A stretch of 64,000 nt of DNA, from contig NZ_JBHYDX010000002.1 of NCBI RefSeq assembly GCF_051860505.1, positions 219,109-283,108 of the forward strand, given 5' to 3'. Shown here in pieces: positions 41,341 to 49,745 of this stretch (position 1 is the first letter of the stretch; each line of letters starts with the position of its first letter). The notes beneath the pieces are model-generated. The model was not told the origin of the DNA. It saw only the letters and a program-made list of their open reading frames with translations, and searched no databases. The position numbers and the translations under genes are program-made. The DNA is from Pannonibacter sp051860505 (GTDB lineage: Bacteria > Pseudomonadota > Alphaproteobacteria > Rhizobiales > Stappiaceae).

Positions 41341-42545
41341 CCCCTATCGATCCCACGGCGAACCGTCAGCCGAATGCGGACGGTGACGACGATGCCCTGC
41401 CTCTGACCGGCGGACCTGCCGCCCCTATGCGACTGCGCGCCGACGCTCCCCGCGTCACGCGCATCTCGCGCAAGGTGCTTGCCGGTGTCGGTCTTGTCGC
41501 CAGCCTCGGTATTGGCGGGGCCCTGATCTATGCACTCCAGACCCGGGATGCCGGCTCAGGCAATGAGGAACTCTATTCCGTCGACAATCGCGCCACGGCA
41601 GATGGCATCGCCAGTCTGCCACGCGATTACACCGGCCCGATCCTCGGGCCTGCATTGCCCGGCGATCTTGGGAGACCGATCCTCGACGCTCAGAACCGCG
41701 GGCAACCGATCGCGCCGCCAGCCATCACGACACCCAACGTCGATCCAGAGGAGCAGCGCCGGATGACCGAGGAGGAAGCGGCCCGCCTGAGCCGCGTCTT
41801 CTTCCAGACCGCGCCTGGCACTTCAACCGCCGGCGCGACAGCTGGCGGTACTTCCCCGAACCTTACTGGACTAGGTCTGTCCGGCCAGCCAGGCACACCC
41901 ACGGCCCAGGACCGCCAGCTTGCCTTCCTCAACGCCGGCGTCGACCGCCGAACCGTTGCGCCGGATCGTGTCATGGCGCCGGCATCGCCCTATGTGCTTC
42001 AGGCTGGCGCGGTGATTTCCGCTGCGCTTATCACCGGCATCCGCTCCGACCTGCCAGGGCAGATCACGGCACAGGTAACGGAGAACATCTACGACAGTCC
42101 GACCGGTCGTATGCTCCTTGTCCCGCAGGGCGCGCGCATTATCGGCGAATACAGCAACGATGTCGGCTTCGGGCAGCGCCGCATTCTCCTGGTCTGGAAC
42201 AGGCTCATCATGCCCAATGGTCGCTCCATCGTGCTGGAACGGCAACCAGGCGCCGATGGACAAGGCTATGCCGGCTTGGAGGATGGGGTTGACTATCACT
42301 GGTGGGATCTCGCTAAGGCAGCGGGCTTGTCGACCCTCTTGGCTATTGGCACGGAGCTGGCCGTCGATGACGACGACCGGCTTCTGAACGCTATCCGCAA
42401 TGGAGCGCAGGACACCATCAACGACGCTGGACAGCAGATTGTTCGGCGTCAGCTCAATGTGCAGCCGACGCTCACCATCAGGTCAGGCTTCCCCGTCCGC
42501 GTGATCGTCACCCGCGATCTCGTCCTTGAGCCCTATGGAGGATGA
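41337..42545 (+). CDS. trbI: TrbI (VirB10-like), 402 aa
   Basis: A short cytoplasmic part is followed by one membrane helix (VLAGVGLVASLGIGGALIYAL, about residues 46-66), a Pro/Gln-rich periplasmic linker, and the VirB10 beta-barrel domain (LQAGAVISAALITGIRSDLPGQITAQVTENIYDSPTGRMLLVPQGARIIGEY). It spans the envelope and gates the channel. Last gene of the trb cluster proper; DUF2274 follows within 2 bases. Confidence 0.95.
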   Translation: MTPIDPTANRQPNADGDDDALPLTGGPAAPMRLRADAPRVTRISRKVLAGVGLVASLGIGGALIYALQTRDAGSGNEELYSVDNRATADGIASLPRDYTGPILGPALPGDLGRPILDAQNRGQPIAPPAITTPNVDPEEQRRMTEEEAARLSRVFFQTAPGTSTAGATAGGTSPNLTGLGLSGQPGTPTAQDRQLAFLNAGVDRRTVAPDRVMAPASPYVLQAGAVISAALITGIRSDLPGQITAQVTENIYDSPTGRMLLVPQGARIIGEYSNDVGFGQRRILLVWNRLIMPNGRSIVLERQPGADGQGYAGLEDGVDYHWWDLAKAAGLSTLLAIGTELAVDDDDRLLNAIRNGAQDTINDAGQQIVRRQLNVQPTLTIRSGFPVRVIVTRDLVLEPYGG

Positions 42546-42546
42546 T

Positions 42547-42777
42547 ATGACCAAGCTGAAACTCGGCCCGATCACAGAGGACAAACCCATCAAGGTGACA
42601 CTTGAACTTCCGGCCACCTTGCATCGTGATCTTGTAGCATATGCCGAGGCGCTGGCCAGAGAGAGCGGCCAATCTGCTGCCGATCCAAAACGGCTGATCG
42701 TGCCTATGTTGGAGCGGTTTATTGCGACGGATCGAGGATTTGCGAAGCTTCGTCGGATCGGTTCTGCGCCCCACTAG
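42547..42777 (+). CDS. DUF2274 protein (76 aa)
   Basis: MTKLKLGPITEDKPIKVTLELPATLHRDLVAYAEALARESGQ and RLIVPMLERFIATDRGFAKLRR match DUF2274, a small RHH-like protein that follows trbI in many ICEs. ATG at 42547 follows GGAGGATG. Its last 59 bases overlap, antisense, the end of the LysR gene at 42719-43687. A fragment of a second, diverged copy lies at 25891-25965. Confidence 0.9.
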   Translation: MTKLKLGPITEDKPIKVTLELPATLHRDLVAYAEALARESGQSAADPKRLIVPMLERFIATDRGFAKLRRIGSAPH

Positions 42778-43687
42778 GAAACTCCCCGGAGCGTTTCGAC
42801 ATCACCTTGGCCAGACTGAGAAGTCGCCGGAAAGCGGGATTGTCGTTTTTCGGCGACCAGACCGCGCAAAAGGACAAAATCTCTCCGGCGAGCGGGCGAT
42901 ATGCAATACCGGGGAGCTGTGCCGCAATCGTTGCTTCGCTGGTCAGCGTCAGGCTGCTTCCTCCGGCGACGATCTGCATTAGCGTGTCGCGATAGACCGC
43001 CTGTCGCTGAATGTTGGGGGAATGGCCGAGAGACGACAGGTGCTTCACCAGATAGTCGTGAATTTCCGGCCCAGGCTGCGCCTCGCTCACAATGAATCGC
43101 CGCCCATGGAGGTCATGCCACGCGATCTCCTCCTTTTCAGCCAGTTCGTGCCTGTTCGGCATCACGACATAAATCCGCTCGTCCCACAGATGCGCGACGT
43201 CGCAACCCTCGGCGGATGTTGTCCCGGTGAGAAATGCGACGTCCAGCCGGTGCTGCTGCACGGCTGGGACGTGATCAGAGGTCCCGCCTTCGACATATTC
43301 CAGTCGCACGCCTGCATGATCTGCGTAGTAGGCTTCCACCAACTCGGGCAGGAACCCCGACGCTAACGACGAGATCAAGCCAATCCGGACGACACCCTCC
43401 TGGCCTCGCCCGATGACGCCAGCCTCCTGGGCGGCATAATTGACGTGATTGATCGCCTTGCGCGCCTGCTGAAGAAACCGTTCCCCTGCATAGGTTAGGC
43501 TGACACCGCCATGGGTGCGAATGAACAAGGCTGCACCAATGTCATCCTCAAGATCGCGAACTCGCCGACTAACCGTCGACGGTTGAACACCCAACGCTCG
43601 GGCTGCCTTCCGGATGCCCCCAAACTCCGCCATCGCGATAAGATAGCGCAGATAGCGGAGTTCAAACCGACCAAGCTTATTCATCAA
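42719..43687 (-). CDS. LysR-family regulator, copy 2 (322 aa)
   Basis: The HTH is LRYLRYLIAMAEFGGIRKAARALGVQPSTVSRRVRDLEDDIGAALFIR. The effector domain shares long identical runs with copy 1 (IGRGQEGVVRIGL, QQHRLDVAFLTG, SEAQ, SLGHSPNIQR, NPAFRRLLSLAKV). The C-terminal tail runs antisense over the DUF2274 gene. It is co-directional with and 33 bp after the MFS gene, so the two probably share a transcript. It may regulate this cargo or the one around copy 1. Confidence 0.9.
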   Translation of the reverse strand: MMNKLGRFELRYLRYLIAMAEFGGIRKAARALGVQPSTVSRRVRDLEDDIGAALFIRTHGGVSLTYAGERFLQQARKAINHVNYAAQEAGVIGRGQEGVVRIGLISSLASGFLPELVEAYYADHAGVRLEYVEGGTSDHVPAVQQHRLDVAFLTGTTSAEGCDVAHLWDERIYVVMPNRHELAEKEEIAWHDLHGRRFIVSEAQPGPEIHDYLVKHLSSLGHSPNIQRQAVYRDTLMQIVAGGSSLTLTSEATIAAQLPGIAYRPLAGEILSFCAVWSPKNDNPAFRRLLSLAKVMSKRSGEFPSGAQNRSDEASQILDPSQ

Positions 43688-43720
43688 GTTCAGTGGGCAT
43701 ACAGCCCGCCATAGATGCCA

Positions 43721-45181
43721 TCATTGCGCCAGTCTCTTCCGCGCGATCCAGGCAATCAGCAGGGCGGCAACGGCAGCAGCCGCAAGATTGTAGAACATGG
43801 CCCCGGCGAAGGCGGCCACGTAGCGGCTGGCTTCCGGTTCAGTACCGCTCGAATGCCCGGCTAGAATGGACACGAAGAAGATGCCGGCGATGGAAACGCC
43901 AAACGCACCGCCGACCTGTTGCAAGGTCGAGATGATGCCTGCCGCCATACCGGCATGACGCTCTTCGACGAAACCGATAACGAGGTTGAGCAGCGGCGTC
44001 ATCGACAGCCCCTGTCCGAAGCCGAACAGGATCAATGCCGGAAGCATCACAAGCACGTCTTCTCGGCCCGCGAGTTCGGACGCCGTGAGGATCAGCCAGC
44101 CTATCCCCAAAGCATAGATCAGTGCGCCACCAGCGATCACTCCATTGCCCCAACGCGCTACCAGCTTTGGTGCGATCAGCGAGGCCACAACAAAGCCCAC
44201 GCTCGCCGGCGCGAACAACATCCCGGCCTCGAAAGGTGACAGGCCAAGGCCCGTCTGTAGCAAAAGTGCGAAACACAAAAATAATGAGGTCGAGGTCGAG
44301 TAGATCAAAAGCACGACGACTGCCCCGGCCGAAAACCCTCGATTGGCAAAAAGGCCCAGATCGACGGCGGGATGAGTTGCCCGACGTTCCCAGGCAAGGA
44401 AGCCGACGAGCAATAGCCCGGAAGCCAGAAAGCTGCCCCATGTCCAGGCGGGCCACCCGCTATTCGGACCTTCCAGCAGCGGCAGAAGCAGCAGCAGCAA
44501 GCCAACCGTGGCCAAACTAACGCCCGGCCAGTCGACGCCTGCTACATCCGACGCTTTCGATTCCGGGATAGTGCGGGCAAAGATCGCGGCCAGCACGCCG
44601 ATCGGCAGATTGATAAGAAAGATCACGCGCCAGCCGAGACCGAAGAGATCACTCTCAACGATCAACCCGCCCAGCACCTGTCCGGCGATGGCGGCAAGCC
44701 CCAGCGTCATGCCGAGGAGGCCGAAGGCGCGGCGGCGCCCAGCCTCGTCATACATGACGCGCAGCAGCGCGTAGACTTGAGGAAACAGGATTGCTCCCGT
44801 TGCTCCCTGCAGCAAGCGTGCAGCGATCAGGCTGGTCGCATCCGGCGCGATTCCGCACAGGAAGGACGCAACCGCAAAGCCCAGCATTCCGAGAACAAAG
44901 AGCCTGCGACGGCCATGAATGTCGCCCAAACGACCGCCCGCAATCAGCAACACCCCGAAGGCCAACTCATAACCAGCGATGACGAAGCCGATCTCGGCGA
45001 AATTCGCGCCAAGGTCGGCCTGCATCGACGGGATTGCGACATTAACGACGAACAGGTCGAAGACCGTGATGAACCCGCCGAGCAACAGGATGGCCAGCGC
45101 GAGCGGGGAGGAAGTCGAACCTTCGTCAACGCTCGATCGTGATGATGATGTTTTGGTTCCTGAAATGCAGTTGTCAGACAT
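43721..45181 (-). CDS. MFS transporter, DHA2-type (486 aa)
   Basis: Fourteen hydrophobic segments are suggested by the sequence; motif A is present (AGGRLGDIHGRRRLFVLG). The N-terminal 25 residues are serine rich and cytoplasmic; TM1 is LALAILLLGGFITVFDLFVVNVAIPSMQADLG with the aspartate typical of proton-driven drug exporters. Divergent from the MmyB-like regulator, with 75 bp between them. The substrate cannot be read from the sequence. Confidence 0.9.
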   Translation of the reverse strand: MSDNCISGTKTSSSRSSVDEGSTSSPLALAILLLGGFITVFDLFVVNVAIPSMQADLGANFAEIGFVIAGYELAFGVLLIAGGRLGDIHGRRRLFVLGMLGFAVASFLCGIAPDATSLIAARLLQGATGAILFPQVYALLRVMYDEAGRRRAFGLLGMTLGLAAIAGQVLGGLIVESDLFGLGWRVIFLINLPIGVLAAIFARTIPESKASDVAGVDWPGVSLATVGLLLLLLPLLEGPNSGWPAWTWGSFLASGLLLVGFLAWERRATHPAVDLGLFANRGFSAGAVVVLLIYSTSTSLFLCFALLLQTGLGLSPFEAGMLFAPASVGFVVASLIAPKLVARWGNGVIAGGALIYALGIGWLILTASELAGREDVLVMLPALILFGFGQGLSMTPLLNLVIGFVEERHAGMAAGIISTLQQVGGAFGVSIAGIFFVSILAGHSSGTEPEASRYVAAFAGAMFYNLAAAAVAALLIAWIARKRLAQ

Positions 45182-45228
45182 GGCGGCTCCCGAGGTTGAA
45201 ACCGTCGGATAAGCCGCCTACAATCCTA

Positions 45229-45242
45229 TTACTATGGAGTAA
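45229..45242. promoter_or_regulatory. Operator candidate between MFS and MmyB-like genes
   Basis: The dyad TTACT-ATGG-AGTAA lies in the 75-bp gap between the two divergent start codons, in an A/T-rich setting. It is a likely site for the divergent regulator, but short. Confidence 0.4.
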
Positions 45243-45256
45243 GTTATACGGTTACT

Positions 45257-46153
45257 ATGAGCAATATGCTGGACACTCGCCTCGATCGCACCCGGACAGA
45301 ATTGGCGGACTTTCTGCGTCAGCGTAGGGAAAGCCTTTCTCCGCTCGATGTCGGCCTTCCACCCGGCAAGAGGCGGCGGACGCCTGGATTGCGGCGGGAG
45401 GAAGTGGCGGCGCTCGCTGGCGTCGGCCTCAGTTGGTACACATGGCTGGAACAGGGCCGCGACATCAATGTCTCGACCGCATTTCTCGACAACGTGTCGA
45501 GGGTGCTGAAACTCGATGAGACCGAGCGACGGCATCTGTTCCTTCTGGCGCATCACCGGCCTCCCGCCATCCATGGTCGCGCCTGGTGCGCCTTGCCCGC
45601 GCTGGTTCGGAGGCTGATCGACGATTTGGCGCTGCGGCCCGCCTATGTATTGAACCTTCGGTGGGATGTGATCGGCTGGAATGCGGCGGCAGAGAGGCTC
45701 TTCGGTTTCGAGGCGCGCGATCCAGCAGAGCGGAACATGCTGTGGATGCTGTTCGCTGATGACAGCCTGTCCGGCCGAATCTTGGAGTGGAACATCCAGG
45801 CTCCGCAGATTCTCGCAAGCTTCCGGCGCGATTATGCGCAGGCGCCCGACGACGAGGACATGATCGAACTGGTCGAAACTATCGAACAGCGATCACCTGC
45901 GTTTCGCGATCTTTGGCGCAGGCATGATGTGCATGGCCGTTGCCAGGGGCGTCGGAGCTTTCATCTAGAAGGCATTGGCGCGGTCACGTTCGATCATTCC
46001 ACCTTTATCGTGGATGAGGAAAAGCACCTGCGGCTCGTGGCCTATGCCAGCCTTCCCGACGAACCCAGCAGCGAACGGTTCGAGTGCATGCTCCTGTCGG
46101 AGGCGCTAAACACTCATCGAGCTACCTTATCGGCATCAGCCCCGCCTGCGTGA
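45257..46153 (+). CDS. HTH regulator with MmyB-like ligand domain (298 aa)
   Basis: The XRE-type HTH (ELADFLRQRRESLSPLDVGLP... RTPGLRREEVAALAGVGLSWYTWLEQGRDINVS) is the typical start of MmyB/MLTR-type regulators. Their C-terminal PAS-like ligand domain follows (YVLNLRWDVIGWNAAAERLFGF... RNMLWMLFADD). It usually represses or activates a divergent gene in response to a small molecule; here the divergent gene is the MFS exporter at 43721. Confidence 0.9.
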   Translation: MSNMLDTRLDRTRTELADFLRQRRESLSPLDVGLPPGKRRRTPGLRREEVAALAGVGLSWYTWLEQGRDINVSTAFLDNVSRVLKLDETERRHLFLLAHHRPPAIHGRAWCALPALVRRLIDDLALRPAYVLNLRWDVIGWNAAAERLFGFEARDPAERNMLWMLFADDSLSGRILEWNIQAPQILASFRRDYAQAPDDEDMIELVETIEQRSPAFRDLWRRHDVHGRCQGRRSFHLEGIGAVTFDHSTFIVDEEKHLRLVAYASLPDEPSSERFECMLLSEALNTHRATLSASAPPA

Positions 46154-46238
46154 ATCCGACGAACATTGAACGTCCCATATGCACGCTAGGACGGGCCGAA
46201 ATTACTACGCCCCTTTTTATCGCCTTCCTCTTTTCAGC

Positions 46239-46272
46239 ATCTATTGCTTTCAATCAGCCAGGAACAATAGAT
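46239..46272. promoter_or_regulatory. Inverted repeat upstream of alpA
   Basis: The perfect 8-bp repeat ATCTATTG / CAATAGAT (46239-46246 and 46265-46272) ends 14 bases before the alpA ATG. It could be an autoregulatory operator or a hairpin in the mRNA leader. Confidence 0.5.
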
Positions 46273-46286
46273 GAAGGCGAAAGAGA

Positions 46287-46583
46287 ATGACTCGGGCGAC
46301 TGAGAATACGATCACGCGGACGATCCGAAGGAAAGAGCTGCGCGCAATAGTCCCGCTGGCCGACAGCACTATCTACGAGATGGAGCAACGCGGGCAGTTC
46401 CCGCGCCGGTTTGCTCTGACGCCGAGGTGCGTCGTATGGGATTTGGCAGAGGTGGAGGCGTGGCTCGCGTCCCGCAGAGCCACGCCGATCAATCGCGCGC
46501 AACATCCTGATGTTAGCCAGCGAAGGACGCGCCCTGTCAAAGAGACGGATCGGGGTCGAAAAGCGGCATCGAAGGTGGAATGA
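46287..46583 (+). CDS. alpA: AlpA-family regulator / excisionase (98 aa)
   Basis: IRRKELRAIVPLADSTIYEMEQRGQFPRRFALTPRCVVWDLAEVEAWLASRR is the AlpA winged HTH that regulates P4-type integrases and helps excision. ATG at 46287 follows GGCGAAAGAGA. The gene is convergent with int and overlaps it by 47 bases at the 3' ends, so transcription of each could interfere with the other. Confidence 0.88.
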   Translation: MTRATENTITRTIRRKELRAIVPLADSTIYEMEQRGQFPRRFALTPRCVVWDLAEVEAWLASRRATPINRAQHPDVSQRRTRPVKETDRGRKAASKVE

Positions 46584-47793
46584 GAACTGGTAGGCGTTTG
46601 CGTCCTTCGAGCCACGCATCGATTATATCCGACCACTCCTGCATCATGTGGCGGCGCTGCACCTCGTATTCAGCCTTATTGTAGACTCCCCGTGACGAGC
46701 GACCGTCTTCATGAGCGAGGCACTTTTCGATCCAATCGCTATTGAAGCCAAGTTCATTGAGTAGCGTCGATCCTGTCCGTCGAAGGTCATGCACCGTGAA
46801 TGGTTCGAGGGGCAGCCCCTCCTTCTTGGCCTGTTCCACCACTGAATATGTTACGCGGTTGAAGGTTGCGCGAGACATAGGCGCGTCGGCGTCATAGCGC
46901 GACGGAAGTACATATCGCGAATTACCCGAGCACGTCTTTAATGCGATAAAGATATCCAGGACTTGGCGCGACAGGTAAACATTATGCGCCTTCGATCGCT
47001 TCATCCGTTCCTTTGGAATTGTCCAGACGGCGTTCTCGAAATCGACTTCATCCCAGGTCGCGTCCTGTAGCTCGCTCTTGCGCACCATGGTCAACAGAAA
47101 GAGTCGCAGCCCCAAGCGGATCGTAGGCAAGGTGGCAACGTGTTCCAGCTGGTTCAGCATTACACGGATCTCGGAAGGCGATAACGAACGATCCCGAGGT
47201 ACGAATGTTGCGATCGAGGTTGGCCCCACTTCGTCGGCCGGATTCGAAACCTTTTCACCATGCAGGATCGCGAACCCATATATTTGTTTGAGTATGTCGC
47301 GCACATGGATGGCCGTGGCCGGCGCTCCTCGATCAACGATCTTGCCGCAATGTGCTCGCAAGTCATTCGGAGTGATTTCCGTTAACAGGCGATTGCGCCA
47401 GACGGGGAGCAGTTCGCGCTCGAAGATGGAGCGACGCATCGCGCGCGTGCTGTCGGCCATCGGCCCAGCCGTCAACCACTTCTCGCCGAATTCGCCGAAG
47501 CTCCTCGCTTCCTTGATACGACGTTTTTCTCGCTGTTTTTCGATCGCCGGTGAGCGTCCCTCGCTGACGGCACGCTTCGCGTCGATGCACTTCTCTCGGG
47601 CTCGGGCAAGCGAGATCCCGTCGCGTCCATACCTGCCCAGATAGACGGTCTCCCGGCGTCCGTTGAGCCGGTAGTCCAAACGAAATGAGACCGTGCCACT
47701 GGGCATGACGCGCACATACATGCCGTCGCGGTCTGCGACTTTGTAAATTTTCTCTTTTGGTTTCAATGCCTTGATGGCAGCGTCCGTAAGCAT
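46537..47793 (-). CDS. int: Tyrosine recombinase / P4-type integrase (418 aa)
   Basis: The N-terminal DUF4102 arm-binding domain (MLTDAAIKALKPKEKIYKVADRDGMYVRV) is followed by the core-binding domain and catalytic residues: Arg in TMVRKSEL (about residue 238), HDLRR (about residue 333), LAHE and the nucleophile Tyr in RGVYNKAEY (about residue 370). It integrates and excises the ICE at the 3' end of guaA. AGGAGG precedes the ATG. Same direction as guaA, 292 bp downstream of it, with a hairpin between. Confidence 0.93.
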   Translation of the reverse strand: MLTDAAIKALKPKEKIYKVADRDGMYVRVMPSGTVSFRLDYRLNGRRETVYLGRYGRDGISLARAREKCIDAKRAVSEGRSPAIEKQREKRRIKEARSFGEFGEKWLTAGPMADSTRAMRRSIFERELLPVWRNRLLTEITPNDLRAHCGKIVDRGAPATAIHVRDILKQIYGFAILHGEKVSNPADEVGPTSIATFVPRDRSLSPSEIRVMLNQLEHVATLPTIRLGLRLFLLTMVRKSELQDATWDEVDFENAVWTIPKERMKRSKAHNVYLSRQVLDIFIALKTCSGNSRYVLPSRYDADAPMSRATFNRVTYSVVEQAKKEGLPLEPFTVHDLRRTGSTLLNELGFNSDWIEKCLAHEDGRSSRGVYNKAEYEVQRRHMMQEWSDIIDAWLEGRKRLPVLIPPSMPLFDPDPSL

Positions 47794-47808
47794 CCCTTCC
47801 GCCTCCTG

Positions 47809-47921
47809 AAAAGTACCGTCAGCACAATTTCGAGGACTAATGACAGGGAATATCTTGTATTTTCAACGGATTATGTTGAAAAAAGTACCGTCACGAGCCT
47901 CATTGACCGTGACGGTACTTT
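47809..47921. repeat. Three copies of AAAGTACCGTCA; attenuator or Int/Xis site
   Basis: AAAGTACCGTCAC (47882-47894) and its inverse GTGACGGTACTTT (47909-47921) form a 13-bp perfect dyad with a 14-nt loop. On the minus strand the dyad is followed by a T-run, so it is a terminator for transcripts leaving guaA. A third copy, AAAAGTACCGTCA (47809-47821), lies next to the int ribosome binding site. The arms can pair in two mutually exclusive ways. Confidence 0.7.
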
Positions 47922-47983
47922 GTAAAATTCGCCGGAGCAATATACCGGAGACCCGTCGGGTGGGCCGACAGAGCCAATCTCTA

Positions 47984-48015
47984 CATGCCGATAGCTACTG
48001 ATTGCTACCGGCATG
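47984..48015. repeat. Imperfect inverted repeat near the guaA-ICE junction
   Basis: CATGCCGATAGC (47984-47995) and GCTACCGGCATG (48004-48015) pair with one mismatch around an 8-nt loop, 71 bases outside the guaA stop codon. It may be a recombinase or IHF-type accessory site, or the end of the guaA transcript. Confidence 0.4.
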
Positions 48016-48085
48016 ATTTATATTTGTTTTCAGATACTTAGGTCGTGCTTTAGCGTAAAATCGGCGGCTTACGGATGGGCCTGAA

Positions 48086-48120
48086 TCATTCCCACTCGAT
48101 GGTGCCCGGGGGCTTCGAGG
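48086..48120. other. Likely attachment site (3' end of guaA)
   Basis: The ICE side begins within or at the end of the guaA coding sequence; the intact C-terminus PPGTIEWE shows that integration restores the gene. The 3' end of guaA is a known target of P4-type integrases. The exact core cannot be set because the other end of the element is outside the window. Confidence 0.5.
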
Positions 48121-49657
48121 TGATGTCGTAGGTGACGCGGTTGATGCCTTCGACCTCGTTGATGATGCGGGTCGCGGTCTCGCTCAGGAACTCGTGGCTG
48201 AAGGGGTAGTAGTCCGCCGTCATGCCGTCGACGGAGGTCACGGCCCGGAGCGCGCAAGCAAAGTCATAGGTCCGCCCGTCGCCCATCACGCCGACGGTGC
48301 GCACCGGCAGGATTGCAACGAAGGCCTGCCAGATCTCGTCATAGAGACCGTGCTTGCGGATCTGGTCGATATAGACCGCATCCGCCTTGCGCAGGATGGC
48401 GAGCTTCTCGCGGGTGATCTCGCCCGGGCAGCGGATGGCAAGGCCCGGCCCCGGGAACGGGTGGCGGCCGATGAACTTCTCCGGCAGCCCCAGCTCGCGG
48501 CCGAGGGCGCGAACCTCGTCCTTGAACAGCTCGCGCAGCGGCTCGACCAGCTTCAGGCCCATCTTTTCCGGCAGGCCGCCCACATTGTGGTGGCTCTTGA
48601 TTGTCACCGACGGGCCGCCCGAGAAGCTGACGCTCTCGATCACATCCGGATAGAGCGTTCCTTGCGCCAGGAACTCGGCGCCGTCGATCGAGTTGGCGTG
48701 TTTCTGGAACACGTCGATGAACAGCTTGCCGATGGTCTTGCGCTTCACTTCCGGATCGGACACGCCTTCCAGCGCGCCGAGGAACAGCTCCTGTTCATCG
48801 GCGTGAATGAGACGGATGTTGTAGTTGTCCCGGAACATGGTGACGACTTCTTCCGCCTCCCCCTGACGCAAGAGGCCGTGATCGACGAAGACGCAGGTGA
48901 GCTGGTCGCCGATGGCCTCATGGATGAGCACGGCGGCAACCGAACTGTCGACGCCGCCGGAGAGGCCGCATATCACCTGTTTGTCGCCGACCTGGGCGCG
49001 GATCTTGGCGATCGCGTCCTCACGGTAGGCGCCCATGGTCCAGTCGCCGGTGAAGCCGGCCAGACGGACGAAGTTTTCGTAGAGCTTCTTGCCATTCGGC
49101 GTGTGGTGCACTTCCGGGTGGAACTGCACCGCATAGAACTTGCGCGAGGTATCGGCCGTGATGGCATAGGGCGCGTTCGGCGACACGCCATAGACCTCAA
49201 AGCCCGGCGCGATCTTGCTGACGTGGTCGCCGTGGCTCATCCACACCTGCTCGCGCTCGCCCTCGAACCAGCCGTCGAGCAGTGGCAGCTTGTCACCAGC
49301 CGGCGTAACGAAGGCACGGCCGAATTCCGCCGTGCCGCCGCCACCGGAGATCTTGCCGCCCTCGACCATGCCGCCGAGGTCCTGCATCATGGTCTGCTGG
49401 CCATAGCAGATGCCGAGGATCGGCACGCCGAGCGTATAGACCGACTGCGGCGGGCGGGGCGACCCGGCGCGGGTCACCGAATCCGGCCCGCCCGAGAAGA
49501 TCACCGCCTTCGGGCCGAACTCGGCCAGAAACGCATCAGTGACCTTCTGATAGGGGTGGATTTCGCAATAGACATTCAGCTCGCGCAGACGCCTGGCAAT
49601 GAGCTGCGTCACCTGGGAGCCGAAGTCGATGATGAGGAGGCGATCATGCTGTGTCAT
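48086..49657 (-). CDS. guaA: GMP synthase (glutamine-hydrolysing), 523 aa
   Basis: It converts XMP to GMP using ATP and glutamine. The class I amidotransferase domain has the nucleophile in ILGICYGQQ (Cys84) and the catalytic His in AVQFHPEVHHT. The ATP pyrophosphatase loop is LSGGVDSSVAA (about residues 230-240) and the C-terminal dimerisation domain ends in the canonical TSKPPGTIEWE. Length and domain order are normal. The integration of the ICE at its 3' end has not changed the protein. guaB, the previous enzyme of the pathway, lies 4 kb away. Confidence 0.97.
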   Translation of the reverse strand: MTQHDRLLIIDFGSQVTQLIARRLRELNVYCEIHPYQKVTDAFLAEFGPKAVIFSGGPDSVTRAGSPRPPQSVYTLGVPILGICYGQQTMMQDLGGMVEGGKISGGGGTAEFGRAFVTPAGDKLPLLDGWFEGEREQVWMSHGDHVSKIAPGFEVYGVSPNAPYAITADTSRKFYAVQFHPEVHHTPNGKKLYENFVRLAGFTGDWTMGAYREDAIAKIRAQVGDKQVICGLSGGVDSSVAAVLIHEAIGDQLTCVFVDHGLLRQGEAEEVVTMFRDNYNIRLIHADEQELFLGALEGVSDPEVKRKTIGKLFIDVFQKHANSIDGAEFLAQGTLYPDVIESVSFSGGPSVTIKSHHNVGGLPEKMGLKLVEPLRELFKDEVRALGRELGLPEKFIGRHPFPGPGLAIRCPGEITREKLAILRKADAVYIDQIRKHGLYDEIWQAFVAILPVRTVGVMGDGRTYDFACALRAVTSVDGMTADYYPFSHEFLSETATRIINEVEGINRVTYDITSKPPGTIEWE

Positions 49658-49745
49658 GGGCAGCTTCTACTCTGACATCTGACGGAATTGAACCGGATTC
49701 TTGATATCGACAGCTGGCAAACCGCAAAAGGTCTGCGGCGCCCGG

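Noticed and set aside
48194..49675. 493-aa plus-strand frame opposite guaA
   Set aside because: Complete antisense shadow of guaA, whose domains and catalytic residues are certain.
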